A stretch of 64,000 nucleotides of DNA, taken from positions 4,774,001 through 4,838,000 of the forward strand of contig NZ_CP118631.1 in assembly GCF_028993635.1 (NCBI RefSeq), written 5' to 3'. The translations under genes were made by a program, and so were the position numbers. The notes beneath the pieces were generated by a model. It was not told where the DNA came from, ran no database searches, and worked only from the letters and a program-made list of their open reading frames with translations. Origin of the DNA: Mucilaginibacter sp. SJ. Its GTDB lineage: Bacteria; Bacteroidota; Bacteroidia; Sphingobacteriales; Sphingobacteriaceae. Below, piece after piece: positions 41,942-50,962 of the stretch (the stretch's first letter is position 1; the number at the start of each line of letters is the position of its first letter).

Positions 41942-43429
41942 ATGTCTCTGAAATACGTTATCACATCTTTTTTACTGATCTGCCTTTTTACGCCCTTTGC
42001 ATCCAGCGCGCAGCAGCATACTCCCGACAGTATAGATGCTTTTGTTGAGAATACCATGCAACGTAAAAGTATCCCGGCATTGCAGCTGGCAGTTATCCGC
42101 CAGGGAAAAATCGTTAAATTAAAAGCCTATGGCACTGCCAATCTTGAAAACAATATCCCGGCAACCGATCAAAGTATTTTTTCCATTAACTCCATTACCA
42201 AAGCTTTTACCGGTGTAGCAGTTATGCAACTGGCCGAAGCGGGCAAGCTAAAAGTAACCGATCCCTTATCTATGTACCTGGATAGCCTGCCCGCCGCCTG
42301 GCAAAAAATAACATTGCAACAGGTGCTAACGCATACCTCGGGCCTGCCCGATATGTTAGATGAAAACGAACAGGTAATGGGCAACGGCAGCGAAAAACTC
42401 GCCTTACAAAAAGTGAGCGCCCTGCCTATGGAATTTAACCCCGGCGATAAATTCAGCTATAACCAAACCGGCTATGTGCTCATTGGCAAAATCATCACCA
42501 AGCTAAGCGGCATGCATTTCACCAGGTTTATTGAAGAAAGACAGTTTAAAGTAGCCGGCATGAACTTAACACGCTTTGGTGATTCGTATGACGTGATCCC
42601 CAATTCGGCAGGCGCTTATACCATGACTAAATTAGTCGACGGGCAATTTGTCAGGAACAAAAAACCGGGAGTGGGTTATATCCAATTCCCCTTATTTTTC
42701 CGTACTGCGGCGGGCATCCTGTCTACAGCCGGAGATATGGCCAACTGGGTTATCGCTTTAAAAACGGGTAAATTGCTTAAAGATGAAGCCAGCATCAAAA
42801 CCATGTGGACCCCGGCCATCCTTAACAACGGTAATATCGGCGGTTTCAACAACTTAACTAATGGTTATGCCCTGGGATGGCCTACTGTAACCCGTCCCGA
42901 TCACCCGGCTGTTGGCCCGGTTGGCGGTGGCAGGTCGGCCGTGTTTGTGTATTTAAAAGATGACCTGTCTATAGTTGTACTTACCAACCTTATGGGCGCC
43001 AATCCCGATCGGTTTATTGATGAAATAGCAGGCTACTATATCCCCGAAATGCACGAAGTAAATGGGTTCGGCCTATCACCAAATCTTAAAAAACTACGGA
43101 CCGCATTACTTAAACAGGATTTTAAAAACGCTGACGCCGCTGTTAACGGTTTAAAAAAGAAGGATGTTTCCTTTAAACTATCCGAAAACGAACTGAACGG
43201 CTGGGGGTACCAACTGCTTAGCCAAAAGAAACAAAATGAGGCGCTTAGCATTTTTGCTTTAAATACAATACTTTATCCTAACAGTGCCAACGCTTACGAT
43301 AGCTATGGCGAAGCGCTGGAACTTGCCGGCGAAAAAGAAAAAGCAGTTGTTAGCTACAAAAAATCATTGCAATTAAATGCCGGAAATAAAAACGCAGCCG
43401 AACGGGTTAGGATACTTTCGGCTAAATAA
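41942..43429 (+). CDS. serine hydrolase (class C beta-lactamase-like) with C-terminal TPR-like region
   Basis: 495 residues with a signal peptide (MSLKYVITSFLLICLFTPFA, cleavage near SAQQ). The beta-lactamase/penicillin-binding-type domain spans about 30-360: nucleophile Ser-84 in the SxxK motif SITK (84-87), Tyr-173 in FSYNQTGY where the usual YxN has Gln-175, and the C-terminal GPVGGGRSA in the KTG position. About 370-495 is a helical region with SANAYDSYGEALELAGEKEK, a tetratricopeptide pattern. Such proteins include D-aminopeptidases, esterases and transglycosylase-like enzymes; the substrate is unknown. It ends in a strong terminator. Confidence 0.88.
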   Translation: MSLKYVITSFLLICLFTPFASSAQQHTPDSIDAFVENTMQRKSIPALQLAVIRQGKIVKLKAYGTANLENNIPATDQSIFSINSITKAFTGVAVMQLAEAGKLKVTDPLSMYLDSLPAAWQKITLQQVLTHTSGLPDMLDENEQVMGNGSEKLALQKVSALPMEFNPGDKFSYNQTGYVLIGKIITKLSGMHFTRFIEERQFKVAGMNLTRFGDSYDVIPNSAGAYTMTKLVDGQFVRNKKPGVGYIQFPLFFRTAAGILSTAGDMANWVIALKTGKLLKDEASIKTMWTPAILNNGNIGGFNNLTNGYALGWPTVTRPDHPAVGPVGGGRSAVFVYLKDDLSIVVLTNLMGANPDRFIDEIAGYYIPEMHEVNGFGLSPNLKKLRTALLKQDFKNADAAVNGLKKKDVSFKLSENELNGWGYQLLSQKKQNEALSIFALNTILYPNSANAYDSYGEALELAGEKEKAVVSYKKSLQLNAGNKNAAERVRILSAK

Positions 43430-43430
43430 A

Positions 43431-43461
43431 AATAATAAGCCCGAACAGGGCTTATTATTTT
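43431..43461 (+). terminator. hairpin terminator after the serine hydrolase
   Basis: AATAATAAGCCC and GGGCTTATTATT form a perfect 12-bp stem with a 5-nt loop and a T-rich tail. Confidence 0.85.
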
Positions 43462-43462
43462 A

Positions 43463-43792
43463 TGTTCCCTCAGAGTCTCTCGCAGATTTAAGTTTACCCA
43501 CAAAATCAATAGTCAAATTGGGTAATCTTCATAAGTTGAACCCCTCCGGGGTTCAGGTAAGTGGTGTGACGTTATTTCTACAAACCTTTTCCCCCTCCGG
43601 GGGATTTTTACAATTTAATAAACATGTATTAATTGCTCAAGGACAGGTGCACCAGAGGTGCAAAAGGGTTGTAGGTCGTAAAGTTATAGAATATCCTTTG
43701 CCCCAGAGGGACAAAACACGACGCCTTGCTGTTTAAACGACAAGTTTTGTGGGTAAACTTAAATCTGCGAGAGACCCTGATGGGACGTTAAC
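43463..43792. repeat. TIR element family A, copy A2 (complete, 330 bp)
   Basis: Left end CTCAGAGTCTCTCGCAGAT then TTAAGTTTACCCACAAAA; right end TTTTGTGGGTAAACTTAAAT then CTGCGAGAGACCCTGATGGG. The interior hairpins are the same as in A1, in the same order. A terminator directly precedes the left end. The gap 43430-43814 contains only these. Confidence 0.92.
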
Positions 43793-43814
43793 TCTTACAA
43801 TAATCTACCATGAA

Positions 43815-46800
43815 TCATTCACTCCGCAAACTTTTTACAGGATTTGCCAGTGCGGCTTTTAACGCTTTGTAACCCACAGTAAACCAGCCTATGAATAAGG
43901 AGATTGCAATGGCTGCCACAAAAACCCATAGGCCCGGCGAAATGCGATAGGCAAAAGTTTGCAGCCATCCGTTCATCAGGTACCAGGCAGGGGGTGCGCC
44001 AATCACGAATGCCACTACAATAAGCGCTAAAAACTCCTTCGAAAACAGGTACACAATGCTGCTTACTGATGCGCCTAAAATCTTCCGGATTCCTACCTCC
44101 CTGGTACGCTGCACCGCCATAAATGACACCAGGCCGTACAAACCAAGGCAGGAGATAAAAATAGCGATGAGCGCAAATACTTTATAGATTAGCTCGAGCT
44201 GGTTTTCCTGTTCGTAAAATTTGGCTATGCTATCGTCAACAAAAAAGCCGGTGTAGGCATATTCGGGATATTTCTTTTCCCAGGCACTTTGCACCAATGC
44301 TGCCGTTTTTGCAAGTCTCCGGCTTTCAATTTTTACCGCTATTTGCTGTTCCGATTGTTTTGAGGGGAACATCACCAGCGGCTTAACTTCCTCGCGCATG
44401 GAGTTTGTTTTAAAGTCGGCAACTACACCGACTATAGGCAGGTTTCCGTAACTGTCGAACGTGAGGGTTTTACCCAAAGCATCTTCCGCGCGTTTAATGC
44501 CCAGTTTATGTATAAAAGTTTCGTTAACCACAAATTTGCGCGCGGTATCGCTGGGTTCATAACCTTTACCTGCAATGAATTTAAGATCGAAGGTTTTAAA
44601 GTAATCCGCATCGGCCACTTTCATGAAAATATCAAAGCCCGGATCTTTCTCCGAATGGTTGAAAAAGAAATTGCTTGAATTATTATGCGATGACGACGGT
44701 GCATCGGCCGAAAAGCTTGCTGCTTTTACACCCGGCAATGCCAGCACCTGCTGTTTAAAGCTGTTCATTCGCGTTAAACCTACGCTATCGGCGGGGCATG
44801 GTATAGCCAACACAGCTTCTTTATTAAATCCAAGGTCGGCATTGTTTACAAAATCCATTTGTTTTACGGCGATGGCCGTTCCAATGATCAGCAATTGTGA
44901 AATGGCAAACTGGGTAACTACCAGCACGCGGCGGAGCGATATCCCACCAACCGCGGCAGAATTGATCTTGTTTTTCAGCGCCTGAACAGGTTTAAATCCT
45001 GACACGATAATTGCTGGGTATACCCCCGAAAGCAGGATCACAGCAAGTATTATGCAGGCCAGGCAAAGCAATATGCCAGGATTGAACAAACCAATACTAT
45101 CCGGAATGCTGGCGATATGTTTGAGCAATGGCAAAGCTATTTCGGCCACACAAACTGCAAGCCCGGCCGAAAACAGCACGATAATGGCCGTTTCACACAT
45201 CACGAGGCCTACCAATTGCCCGCGGCTGCTGCCCAGTACTTTACGGATCCCTACTTCTTTGGAGCGGCCAACAGATTGCGCCGTTGAAAGATTAATAAAA
45301 TTAATGGATGCCATAATGATGATCAGTACAGCGATAAGCGATAGGGTACGCAGCGTAGACCTGCTGATTATATGATCGCCCAGCGTATCGCCAAAGCTGG
45401 TATCAAAGTGAATAGTTGATAAGGGCTGTGCTACAGCATATCTTTTTCTGGCGGTGCGTTTATTATTGTTGAACTGTTTTTCAGAAAAACTGAGCATTTG
45501 ACTTTCCACAGTGCTTTGCAATACATTTGCCGGAAATTTTATATATACCTGCCAGTCACTGCTTGTTTCGTCCCAGGTGTATGAATAATGATAGCTTTTG
45601 GCATGCTGCTTCCAGGTGATGTACGAAATCAGCACTTTAAACGGCAGGTCAGTATTTGGAGGCAAGTCCTCTATCACACCGGCTACCTTTAGCGTTAACA
45701 GGTTATCCATCCTGAGCGTTTTTCCTACAGCCAGTTGCCAGGTACCAAAATATTTTATGGCGCTGCTTTTATCTATCACCACCATATCAGGATCTTTCAA
45801 AGCCGATGCACTGCCGGCAAGCCAGGTTGCTGAGAAAATATCGAAAAGCTGGGGTTGGGCGAACATGATGCCGGTGTTCTCTATAAATTTTTTATCGCCG
45901 GCGGGGTTACCGTCAGCTGCCGGGGCCACGATCTGACTGCCGTAAATGGCATTGATGCCAGCAACAACAGCCTGCGGAAAATAAAGGCGAAAAGCATCTA
46001 CTGCAGGTGTTGAGATCCCGGCACTATACCTGATATTACCTTCCCGGTCTTTTTTGGTAACGATGCGATAGGTGCTTTTATAACCGGGTTGATAGGTGTC
46101 AAAGCTCAACTCATATTGAACAACTACAAATATCAGCAGGCAGGCCGCAATGCCTACCGCCAGCCCGGCTACATTTATGGCCGAGTAACTTTTGTGACGG
46201 GTGATATTACGCCACGCGATCTTAAAATAATTTTTGAACATATAGCTGCGGTTTAATTTCCTGGAAGGCCACATAATTATGGCTTCATGCTTCGAAATTA
46301 CCCCTGCAAACTGGGTGTGTCGTCTTAAGTTATAACTTGGGAACTCTTTTTGGGGCTCGTTTTTATATTCCGCCGGGCTTTTGCCGGTCATTTGTTTAAA
46401 AATGCGGTTAAAGGTGGATTTTGAATTAAACCCCGACTCCAGCGCTATGCCAAGCAGGGTTATATGGGCAAAAGCAGGATCCTGTATTTTCCGGATTACT
46501 TCTGCAACGCGGTATTCATTGATAAAATCGTTAAAGTTTTTTTTGAGTGCCACATTAATGATCCGGGATAGCTCATGAACGGTGAGCCCCAGTTTCTCGG
46601 CAAGTGAGGTTAAATTCAGTTCGGCATCCTGGTAATACCGTTTAGCCTCCATAGCCTTCCTAAGCCAGGTTCCCTTTTGCCTGAGCTCCGCCGAAACCGG
46701 TGTTTTCAAAATCGGGGAGGCCTGCACCATAACCAGGTTTGCTGGTTTTGAATGGACAGTAGCCGCTATCCAGGTCATCATTCCCGCTAACAGCAGATAC

Positions 46801-47471
46801 AAGGGATAGTATGCGTGGATACCTAACCGGTAATGAAAATAAAAAAAATCTGCAACAGTATATGGCAGCCATAATAACCATAAAAAACCAAAGGCCTTGA
46901 TTAACCGGGCCAGCCAGCGCATTTGATTGCGGTATCGGTCATTTACATTGTTGAATTTCAACTGTTGATAATAGCTTTCAATCAGCCTGAAGGAAATATA
47001 CAAATAGGCGACTACCGAAATAAACGCTGCCATATTCAGTATCAGGCCCGTTTGCCGAAAGACCGGTGTATGATAAGTTGCCGCACCGGTGCTGATGCTT
47101 TGCCCAATCTCCAATACCAAAATGCCCTGTTGCAGCAACAAGGGGATAAAGTGCAACAGATCCGTACCACGTATTTTATATTCCGGCCGGGTTATCTTAA
47201 GCACATAAAAATAAATAAGCGGGCCCAGTGCCAGCGAAAATTGAAGCGGCAACCGGTCCCAATGCGGGAAGTAAGCACCCAGCCCAACGCTTTCTCCCAA
47301 TATCCGGGCCATCCATAAAACAATAGTTAGCATAGCAAGGGCCAGAAAACGGTTTGCCGAGAGGTTAATGCTTTTGGTAAACCATAACAGCAGGCTAAAC
47401 GTGAGGCCGATAAATATCGCAGCCAAAAACGCCAGGTCATAGAGGGTGATATGAAAACTATACGCGGTCAT
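43815..47471 (-). CDS. fusion: membrane AraC-type regulator and MacB/FtsX-type ABC permease
   Basis: One uninterrupted frame of 1218 residues. Residues about 8-240 form seven membrane segments, residues 270-370 an AraC-type HTH (LAEKLGLTVHELSRIINVAL, GIALESGFNSKSTFNRIFKQ, MTGKSPAEY). After a 40-residue linker, residue 411 starts MFKNYFKIAWRNITRHKSYS, the classic N-terminus of Bacteroidota FtsX/MacB permeases, with the periplasmic domain and two FtsX cores (LSTAQSVGRSKEVGIRKVLG and SFMAVQRTREVGIRKILGAS). Alone these would be about 370 and 808 residues. No ATPase gene is adjacent. Either a true sensor-permease fusion or loss of the stop between two genes explains the ORF. Confidence 0.85.
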   Translation of the reverse strand: MTAYSFHITLYDLAFLAAIFIGLTFSLLLWFTKSINLSANRFLALAMLTIVLWMARILGESVGLGAYFPHWDRLPLQFSLALGPLIYFYVLKITRPEYKIRGTDLLHFIPLLLQQGILVLEIGQSISTGAATYHTPVFRQTGLILNMAAFISVVAYLYISFRLIESYYQQLKFNNVNDRYRNQMRWLARLIKAFGFLWLLWLPYTVADFFYFHYRLGIHAYYPLYLLLAGMMTWIAATVHSKPANLVMVQASPILKTPVSAELRQKGTWLRKAMEAKRYYQDAELNLTSLAEKLGLTVHELSRIINVALKKNFNDFINEYRVAEVIRKIQDPAFAHITLLGIALESGFNSKSTFNRIFKQMTGKSPAEYKNEPQKEFPSYNLRRHTQFAGVISKHEAIIMWPSRKLNRSYMFKNYFKIAWRNITRHKSYSAINVAGLAVGIAACLLIFVVVQYELSFDTYQPGYKSTYRIVTKKDREGNIRYSAGISTPAVDAFRLYFPQAVVAGINAIYGSQIVAPAADGNPAGDKKFIENTGIMFAQPQLFDIFSATWLAGSASALKDPDMVVIDKSSAIKYFGTWQLAVGKTLRMDNLLTLKVAGVIEDLPPNTDLPFKVLISYITWKQHAKSYHYSYTWDETSSDWQVYIKFPANVLQSTVESQMLSFSEKQFNNNKRTARKRYAVAQPLSTIHFDTSFGDTLGDHIISRSTLRTLSLIAVLIIIMASINFINLSTAQSVGRSKEVGIRKVLGSSRGQLVGLVMCETAIIVLFSAGLAVCVAEIALPLLKHIASIPDSIGLFNPGILLCLACIILAVILLSGVYPAIIVSGFKPVQALKNKINSAAVGGISLRRVLVVTQFAISQLLIIGTAIAVKQMDFVNNADLGFNKEAVLAIPCPADSVGLTRMNSFKQQVLALPGVKAASFSADAPSSSHNNSSNFFFNHSEKDPGFDIFMKVADADYFKTFDLKFIAGKGYEPSDTARKFVVNETFIHKLGIKRAEDALGKTLTFDSYGNLPIVGVVADFKTNSMREEVKPLVMFPSKQSEQQIAVKIESRRLAKTAALVQSAWEKKYPEYAYTGFFVDDSIAKFYEQENQLELIYKVFALIAIFISCLGLYGLVSFMAVQRTREVGIRKILGASVSSIVYLFSKEFLALIVVAFVIGAPPAWYLMNGWLQTFAYRISPGLWVFVAAIAISLFIGWFTVGYKALKAALANPVKSLRSE

Positions 47472-48156
47472 TTATAATACTGTTTCAAAGGCTATTCCAA
47501 ATTTATAACTTTTTGATATATAGGGAATAAGGTTTCTTAAGCAGGAATTGTTGTAATAAAAACGGACGTTTGGTTGTACGGAGTTGAACCGTTGTATTTG
47601 AAATCGGCCGGCAATAGCCCCGACGCACAAACTAAGCATCCCTGCTTTAACAAATGGTGGCAGTACTTTGTCACCAGCCAACTCAAACAGCCGCACCGGT
47701 TTAAAAAACTCTGAAAAACGATAAAAATCAACTCAAAAAATCAGCTCCTATATTCAGCGATCATGAAACACCAAACAAACACACCATAAAGTTTTAAGTG
47801 TTGATTATCAGTAATTTATCAATGTTTCACATAGAAACCTAAAACATTGATTATCAAGCGATAATGCCATTAACCCGTTCCGCCGTTTCACTCTTAAAAA
47901 ATGGAACATAGCTATTTTTAAAGAAAAGAAGCGCCGGACTTTTTTCACTTTTTTTTCGGGAATCAAAAAATTGGGACACCCGCTTTGTTACAAAGTTACA
48001 TCCGCTGCTGCAAGGCTGTGCGCTGTGGCAAATATGTTAAGTATGTGATATGGAGGGCAAATTTTTTCAACTATCAAAACCCACACACTACAGTCATTTT
48101 GTTGCAATTAACAATAATTCATTAAGTTGTTGTACCTTATCATCGGCATAAAAAAT
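47472..48156. other. non-coding gap before the haem cluster
   Basis: About 700 bp without a convincing gene. The small frames here lack recognisable content. Visible features are a 10-bp direct repeat TTGATTATCA at 47801 and 47847, an A/T-rich block, and a promoter element at the end. The gap separates the fused AraC-permease gene from hemCD, which are divergent, so it probably holds the promoters of both. Confidence 0.6.
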
Positions 48157-48164
48157 TAAATTTG
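48157..48164 (+). promoter_or_regulatory. -7 promoter element of hemCD
   Basis: TAAATTTG matches TAnnTTTG exactly, 21 nt before the proposed TTG start. TTG at 48130-48132 may be the -33 element at a long spacing (24 bp). Confidence 0.45.
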
Positions 48165-48185
48165 CAGCTGCAAACATTCATTCTT

Positions 48186-49760
48186 TTGGACAGAAAACTG
48201 ATTATAGGAACCCGTGGCAGTGAATTGGCTTTATGGCAGGCCAATTTCGTTAAAGACAGCCTTGCTGCCATTAACATTACCGCCGAGTTAAAGATCATTA
48301 AAACCCAGGGCGACCGCATCCTTAACCTCAGCTTTGATAAGCTGGAGGGTAAGGGCTTTTTTACCAAAGAATTAGAAGAAGAACTAATAGCCGGCACTAT
48401 TGATATCGCGGTCCATTCACATAAGGACCTGCCTACCGAAAATCCTCCGGGACTCATCATCGCAGCAGTTTCAGAACGGGAAGACCCGGCTGAACTGTTG
48501 TTGATCTTGAAAGACTGCGTTGATGTGCACCAAAAGCTATCTGTTAAATATGGTGCTATCGTTGGCACCTCGTCAAACCGGCGCAAAGCCCAGCTACTGG
48601 CCCACCGTCCCGATCTTGAAATTGAAGAACTTCGCGGTAACGTGCCTACCCGTATCGGTAAGCTGCGCGATGAAAAATATGATGCCATTATGCTGGCCAA
48701 AGCCGGCGTTACCCGTTTAGGCCTCGACCTGAGCGAGTTTCATGTGGAAGAAATAACCCCGGTTGAACTGATCCCGGCACCGGCACAAGGTGCATTGGCT
48801 ATTCAGATCCGCGAAACAGACCATGAGCTTTTTGAAGCCTTGCAGGCATTACATCATACCGATGTAGCCGAACAACTGGCCGTTGAGCGTACCGTATTAA
48901 AATTATTTGGCGGTGGCTGCCACTTACCTTTAGGCTGTTATTGCCGTAAGGAAGATGGCCTTTTCCAGGTGTTTACTTCTAAAGCTAACGAAGGCGATGA
49001 GTTTCCGGACAGGTTGTTTTTAGAAGCGCCAACTACCGAAGGTTTGGCCGAAAAGGTGGTAGCCAAGTTTGCAAAAGACCGTAAGCATCCGTCAAGTGTA
49101 TTTATTTCGCGCGAGCTTGGTGAACAAAGCTATTTCCGCAAAGCGCTTGAAAAACATGGCATTGCAATAGAAGACCGTTCGTTGATCCGTACGGTGCCGG
49201 TAATCACCCGCTTTGACTCATACATATTAAAAAATATTGACTGGGTATTCTTCTCCAGCAAAAACGCTGTTGAATACTTTTTCCAGTTGAACCCACAGTT
49301 CCCTAAAAAGGTAAAATTTGGGGTAATGGGCAGCGGCAGCGAAGAAATGCTGCGCCGCAAAGGTCACTTTACCGACTATGTTGGCGAAGGTACGGATACC
49401 GCCGAGGTAGCCGAAGAATTTGCCAAGCTGGCAAACGGAAAAATAGTGCTGTTCCCGGGAGCCGAAAGCCCGATGAGGAGTATCCAGCAAGGCTTATCTG
49501 CCGATACCAAGATCATCGACCTGCCGGTTTATGAAACCGTATTAGAAGAAGATGTGGAAGCCAGCGGCGCAGATGTAATGGTATTCACCAGTCCATCAAA
49601 CGTAGAGGCCTATTTTGCCGATAATCTGCTGGATCCATATCAAAAAGTTGTGGCCATAGGCAAATCAACCGGCAAAAAATTTGACGAAATGGGTGTAAAA
49701 TACACGCTCCCTTACTCACCCGATGAAGTTGGGCTGGCAGAGGCAGTGTTTGGACTTTAA
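48186..49760 (+). CDS. hemCD: fused porphobilinogen deaminase - uroporphyrinogen-III synthase
   Basis: 524 residues. No ATG is available in frame; the TTG at 48186 gives the family start DRKLIIGTRGSELALWQANF, so the start codon is inferred to be TTG. HemC occupies about 1-300 with the cofactor-attachment Cys in GGGCHLPLGCY. The C-terminal 220 residues are a HemD domain (SVFISRELGEQSYF, WVFFSSKNAVEYFF, FTSPSNVEAYF). The protein would make hydroxymethylbilane and close it to uroporphyrinogen III. It is the first gene of the haem cluster. Confidence 0.92.
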   Translation: MDRKLIIGTRGSELALWQANFVKDSLAAINITAELKIIKTQGDRILNLSFDKLEGKGFFTKELEEELIAGTIDIAVHSHKDLPTENPPGLIIAAVSEREDPAELLLILKDCVDVHQKLSVKYGAIVGTSSNRRKAQLLAHRPDLEIEELRGNVPTRIGKLRDEKYDAIMLAKAGVTRLGLDLSEFHVEEITPVELIPAPAQGALAIQIRETDHELFEALQALHHTDVAEQLAVERTVLKLFGGGCHLPLGCYCRKEDGLFQVFTSKANEGDEFPDRLFLEAPTTEGLAEKVVAKFAKDRKHPSSVFISRELGEQSYFRKALEKHGIAIEDRSLIRTVPVITRFDSYILKNIDWVFFSSKNAVEYFFQLNPQFPKKVKFGVMGSGSEEMLRRKGHFTDYVGEGTDTAEVAEEFAKLANGKIVLFPGAESPMRSIQQGLSADTKIIDLPVYETVLEEDVEASGADVMVFTSPSNVEAYFADNLLDPYQKVVAIGKSTGKKFDEMGVKYTLPYSPDEVGLAEAVFGL

Positions 49761-49762
49761 TT

Positions 49763-49853
49763 GAAGTCCATAGTCGATGGTCGATAGTCCATAGACTTTA
49801 AACGTATATTATTTTGACCATGGACTATCGACCATGGTCTATGGACTAAAGTT
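49763..49853. repeat. intergenic 'word' inverted repeat, vocabulary AGTCCATAGTCGATGG
   Basis: GAAGTCCATAGTCGATGGTC then GATAGTCCATAGACTTT at the left and GACCATGGACTATCGACC then ATGGTCTATGGACTAAAG at the right, with a 20-bp AT-rich centre. The complementary right arm ends directly at the hemB start codon. Confidence 0.85.
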
Positions 49854-50825
49854 ATGTTACAACGACCAAGAAGGAACCGCAAAAGTGAAGTGATCCGCCA
49901 GATGGTGCAGGAAACGCATGTTAGCGCTGCTAACCTGATTTTCCCGCTGTTTATTATTGATGGCGTAAACCAGAAAAGCGAAGTGGCGTCAATGCCAGGC
50001 ATTTTCCGTTATTCTATTGATAACTTGTTGCGCGAAATTGAAAGCTGCCTTAAACTGGGCTTAAACTCTTTCGACCTGTTCCCAAACATCGCCGAGGAAC
50101 TGAAGGACAAATTTGCTACCGAAAGTTACCGGGATGAAAGTTTGTATCTGCGTGCTATCCGCGAGGTAAAGAAAAACTTTCCTGAAGCCTGTGTAATTAC
50201 CGACGTAGCTATGGACCCATACAGCAGCGACGGGCATGACGGTATTGTAGAAAACGGCGTGATCCTGAACGATGAAACACTTGACGTTTTAGGCAAAATG
50301 GCTTTGGCACATGCACAATCAGGTGCCGATATCATTGCCCCTTCGGATATGATGGACGGTCGCGTGGGTTACATCCGCAATGTATTGGATGATAATGGTT
50401 TTACCAACGTATCTATCATGTCATACTCGGCTAAATACGCAAGCGCGTTTTATGGCCCGTTCCGGGATGCCTTGAACTCGGCACCAAAGTTTGGCGATAA
50501 AAAAACTTACCAGATGAATCCCGCCAACCAGCGCGAAGCGTTGATAGAGGCTGAACTGGACGAACTGGAAGGCGCCGACTTTCTGATGGTAAAACCAGCC
50601 CTGCCATATCTTGACGTTATTAAACTGATAAAAGATAATACCGAATTGCCTGTTGCAGCCTACAACGTAAGCGGCGAATACGCTATGATCAAAGCTGCTA
50701 TTCAACGTGGCTGGCTAAACGAGCAGCGTGCCATTACCGAGGTACTTACCAGTATCCGCCGTGCCGGTGCAACTGCTATTTTAACCTATCATGCCAAAGA
50801 GGTTTTGGAGAATAAGTGGCTTTGA
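49854..50825 (+). CDS. hemB: delta-aminolevulinic acid dehydratase (porphobilinogen synthase)
   Basis: 323 residues. Active-site lysines are Lys-194 (SYSAKYASAFYGPF) and Lys-247 (FLMVKPALPY). The metal site reads DVAMDPYSSDGHDG instead of the cysteine-rich zinc type, so this is the magnesium/potassium-dependent form. The enzyme condenses two 5-aminolevulinate molecules to porphobilinogen. It follows hemCD and is preceded by the word-repeat region. Complete. Confidence 0.97.
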   Translation: MLQRPRRNRKSEVIRQMVQETHVSAANLIFPLFIIDGVNQKSEVASMPGIFRYSIDNLLREIESCLKLGLNSFDLFPNIAEELKDKFATESYRDESLYLRAIREVKKNFPEACVITDVAMDPYSSDGHDGIVENGVILNDETLDVLGKMALAHAQSGADIIAPSDMMDGRVGYIRNVLDDNGFTNVSIMSYSAKYASAFYGPFRDALNSAPKFGDKKTYQMNPANQREALIEAELDELEGADFLMVKPALPYLDVIKLIKDNTELPVAAYNVSGEYAMIKAAIQRGWLNEQRAITEVLTSIRRAGATAILTYHAKEVLENKWL

Positions 50826-50952
50826 TAAGCTAAAAGCTTAAGGCAAAAAGCCGAAAGCTAATAAACAAATATATAGAAGCTTTAAGCCTTTGGCTTTTTG
50901 CTTTACGCTCAAAAAATCAAGCTTTAAGCCTTTGGCTTTCAGCTTTAAGCTC
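50826..50952. repeat. intergenic 'word' inverted repeats, vocabulary GCTTTAAGCCTTTGGCTTT
   Basis: AAGCTAAAAGCTTAAGGC and AAAAAGCCGAAAGCTAAT, then GAAGCTTTAAGCCTTTGGC, TTTTTGCTTTACGCTC and AAGCTTTAAGCCTTTGGC with TTTCAGCTTTAAGCTC. Vocabulary shared with 4243-4560. It ends about 10 bp before hemL. Confidence 0.85.
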
Positions 50953-50962
50953 ATAATAAAAA

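Noticed and set aside
47472..47731. Small minus-strand frames (64-74 residues) directly upstream of the AraC-permease fusion
   Set aside because: No recognisable domain, poor starts, and composition does not resemble neighbouring genes; more likely leader DNA.
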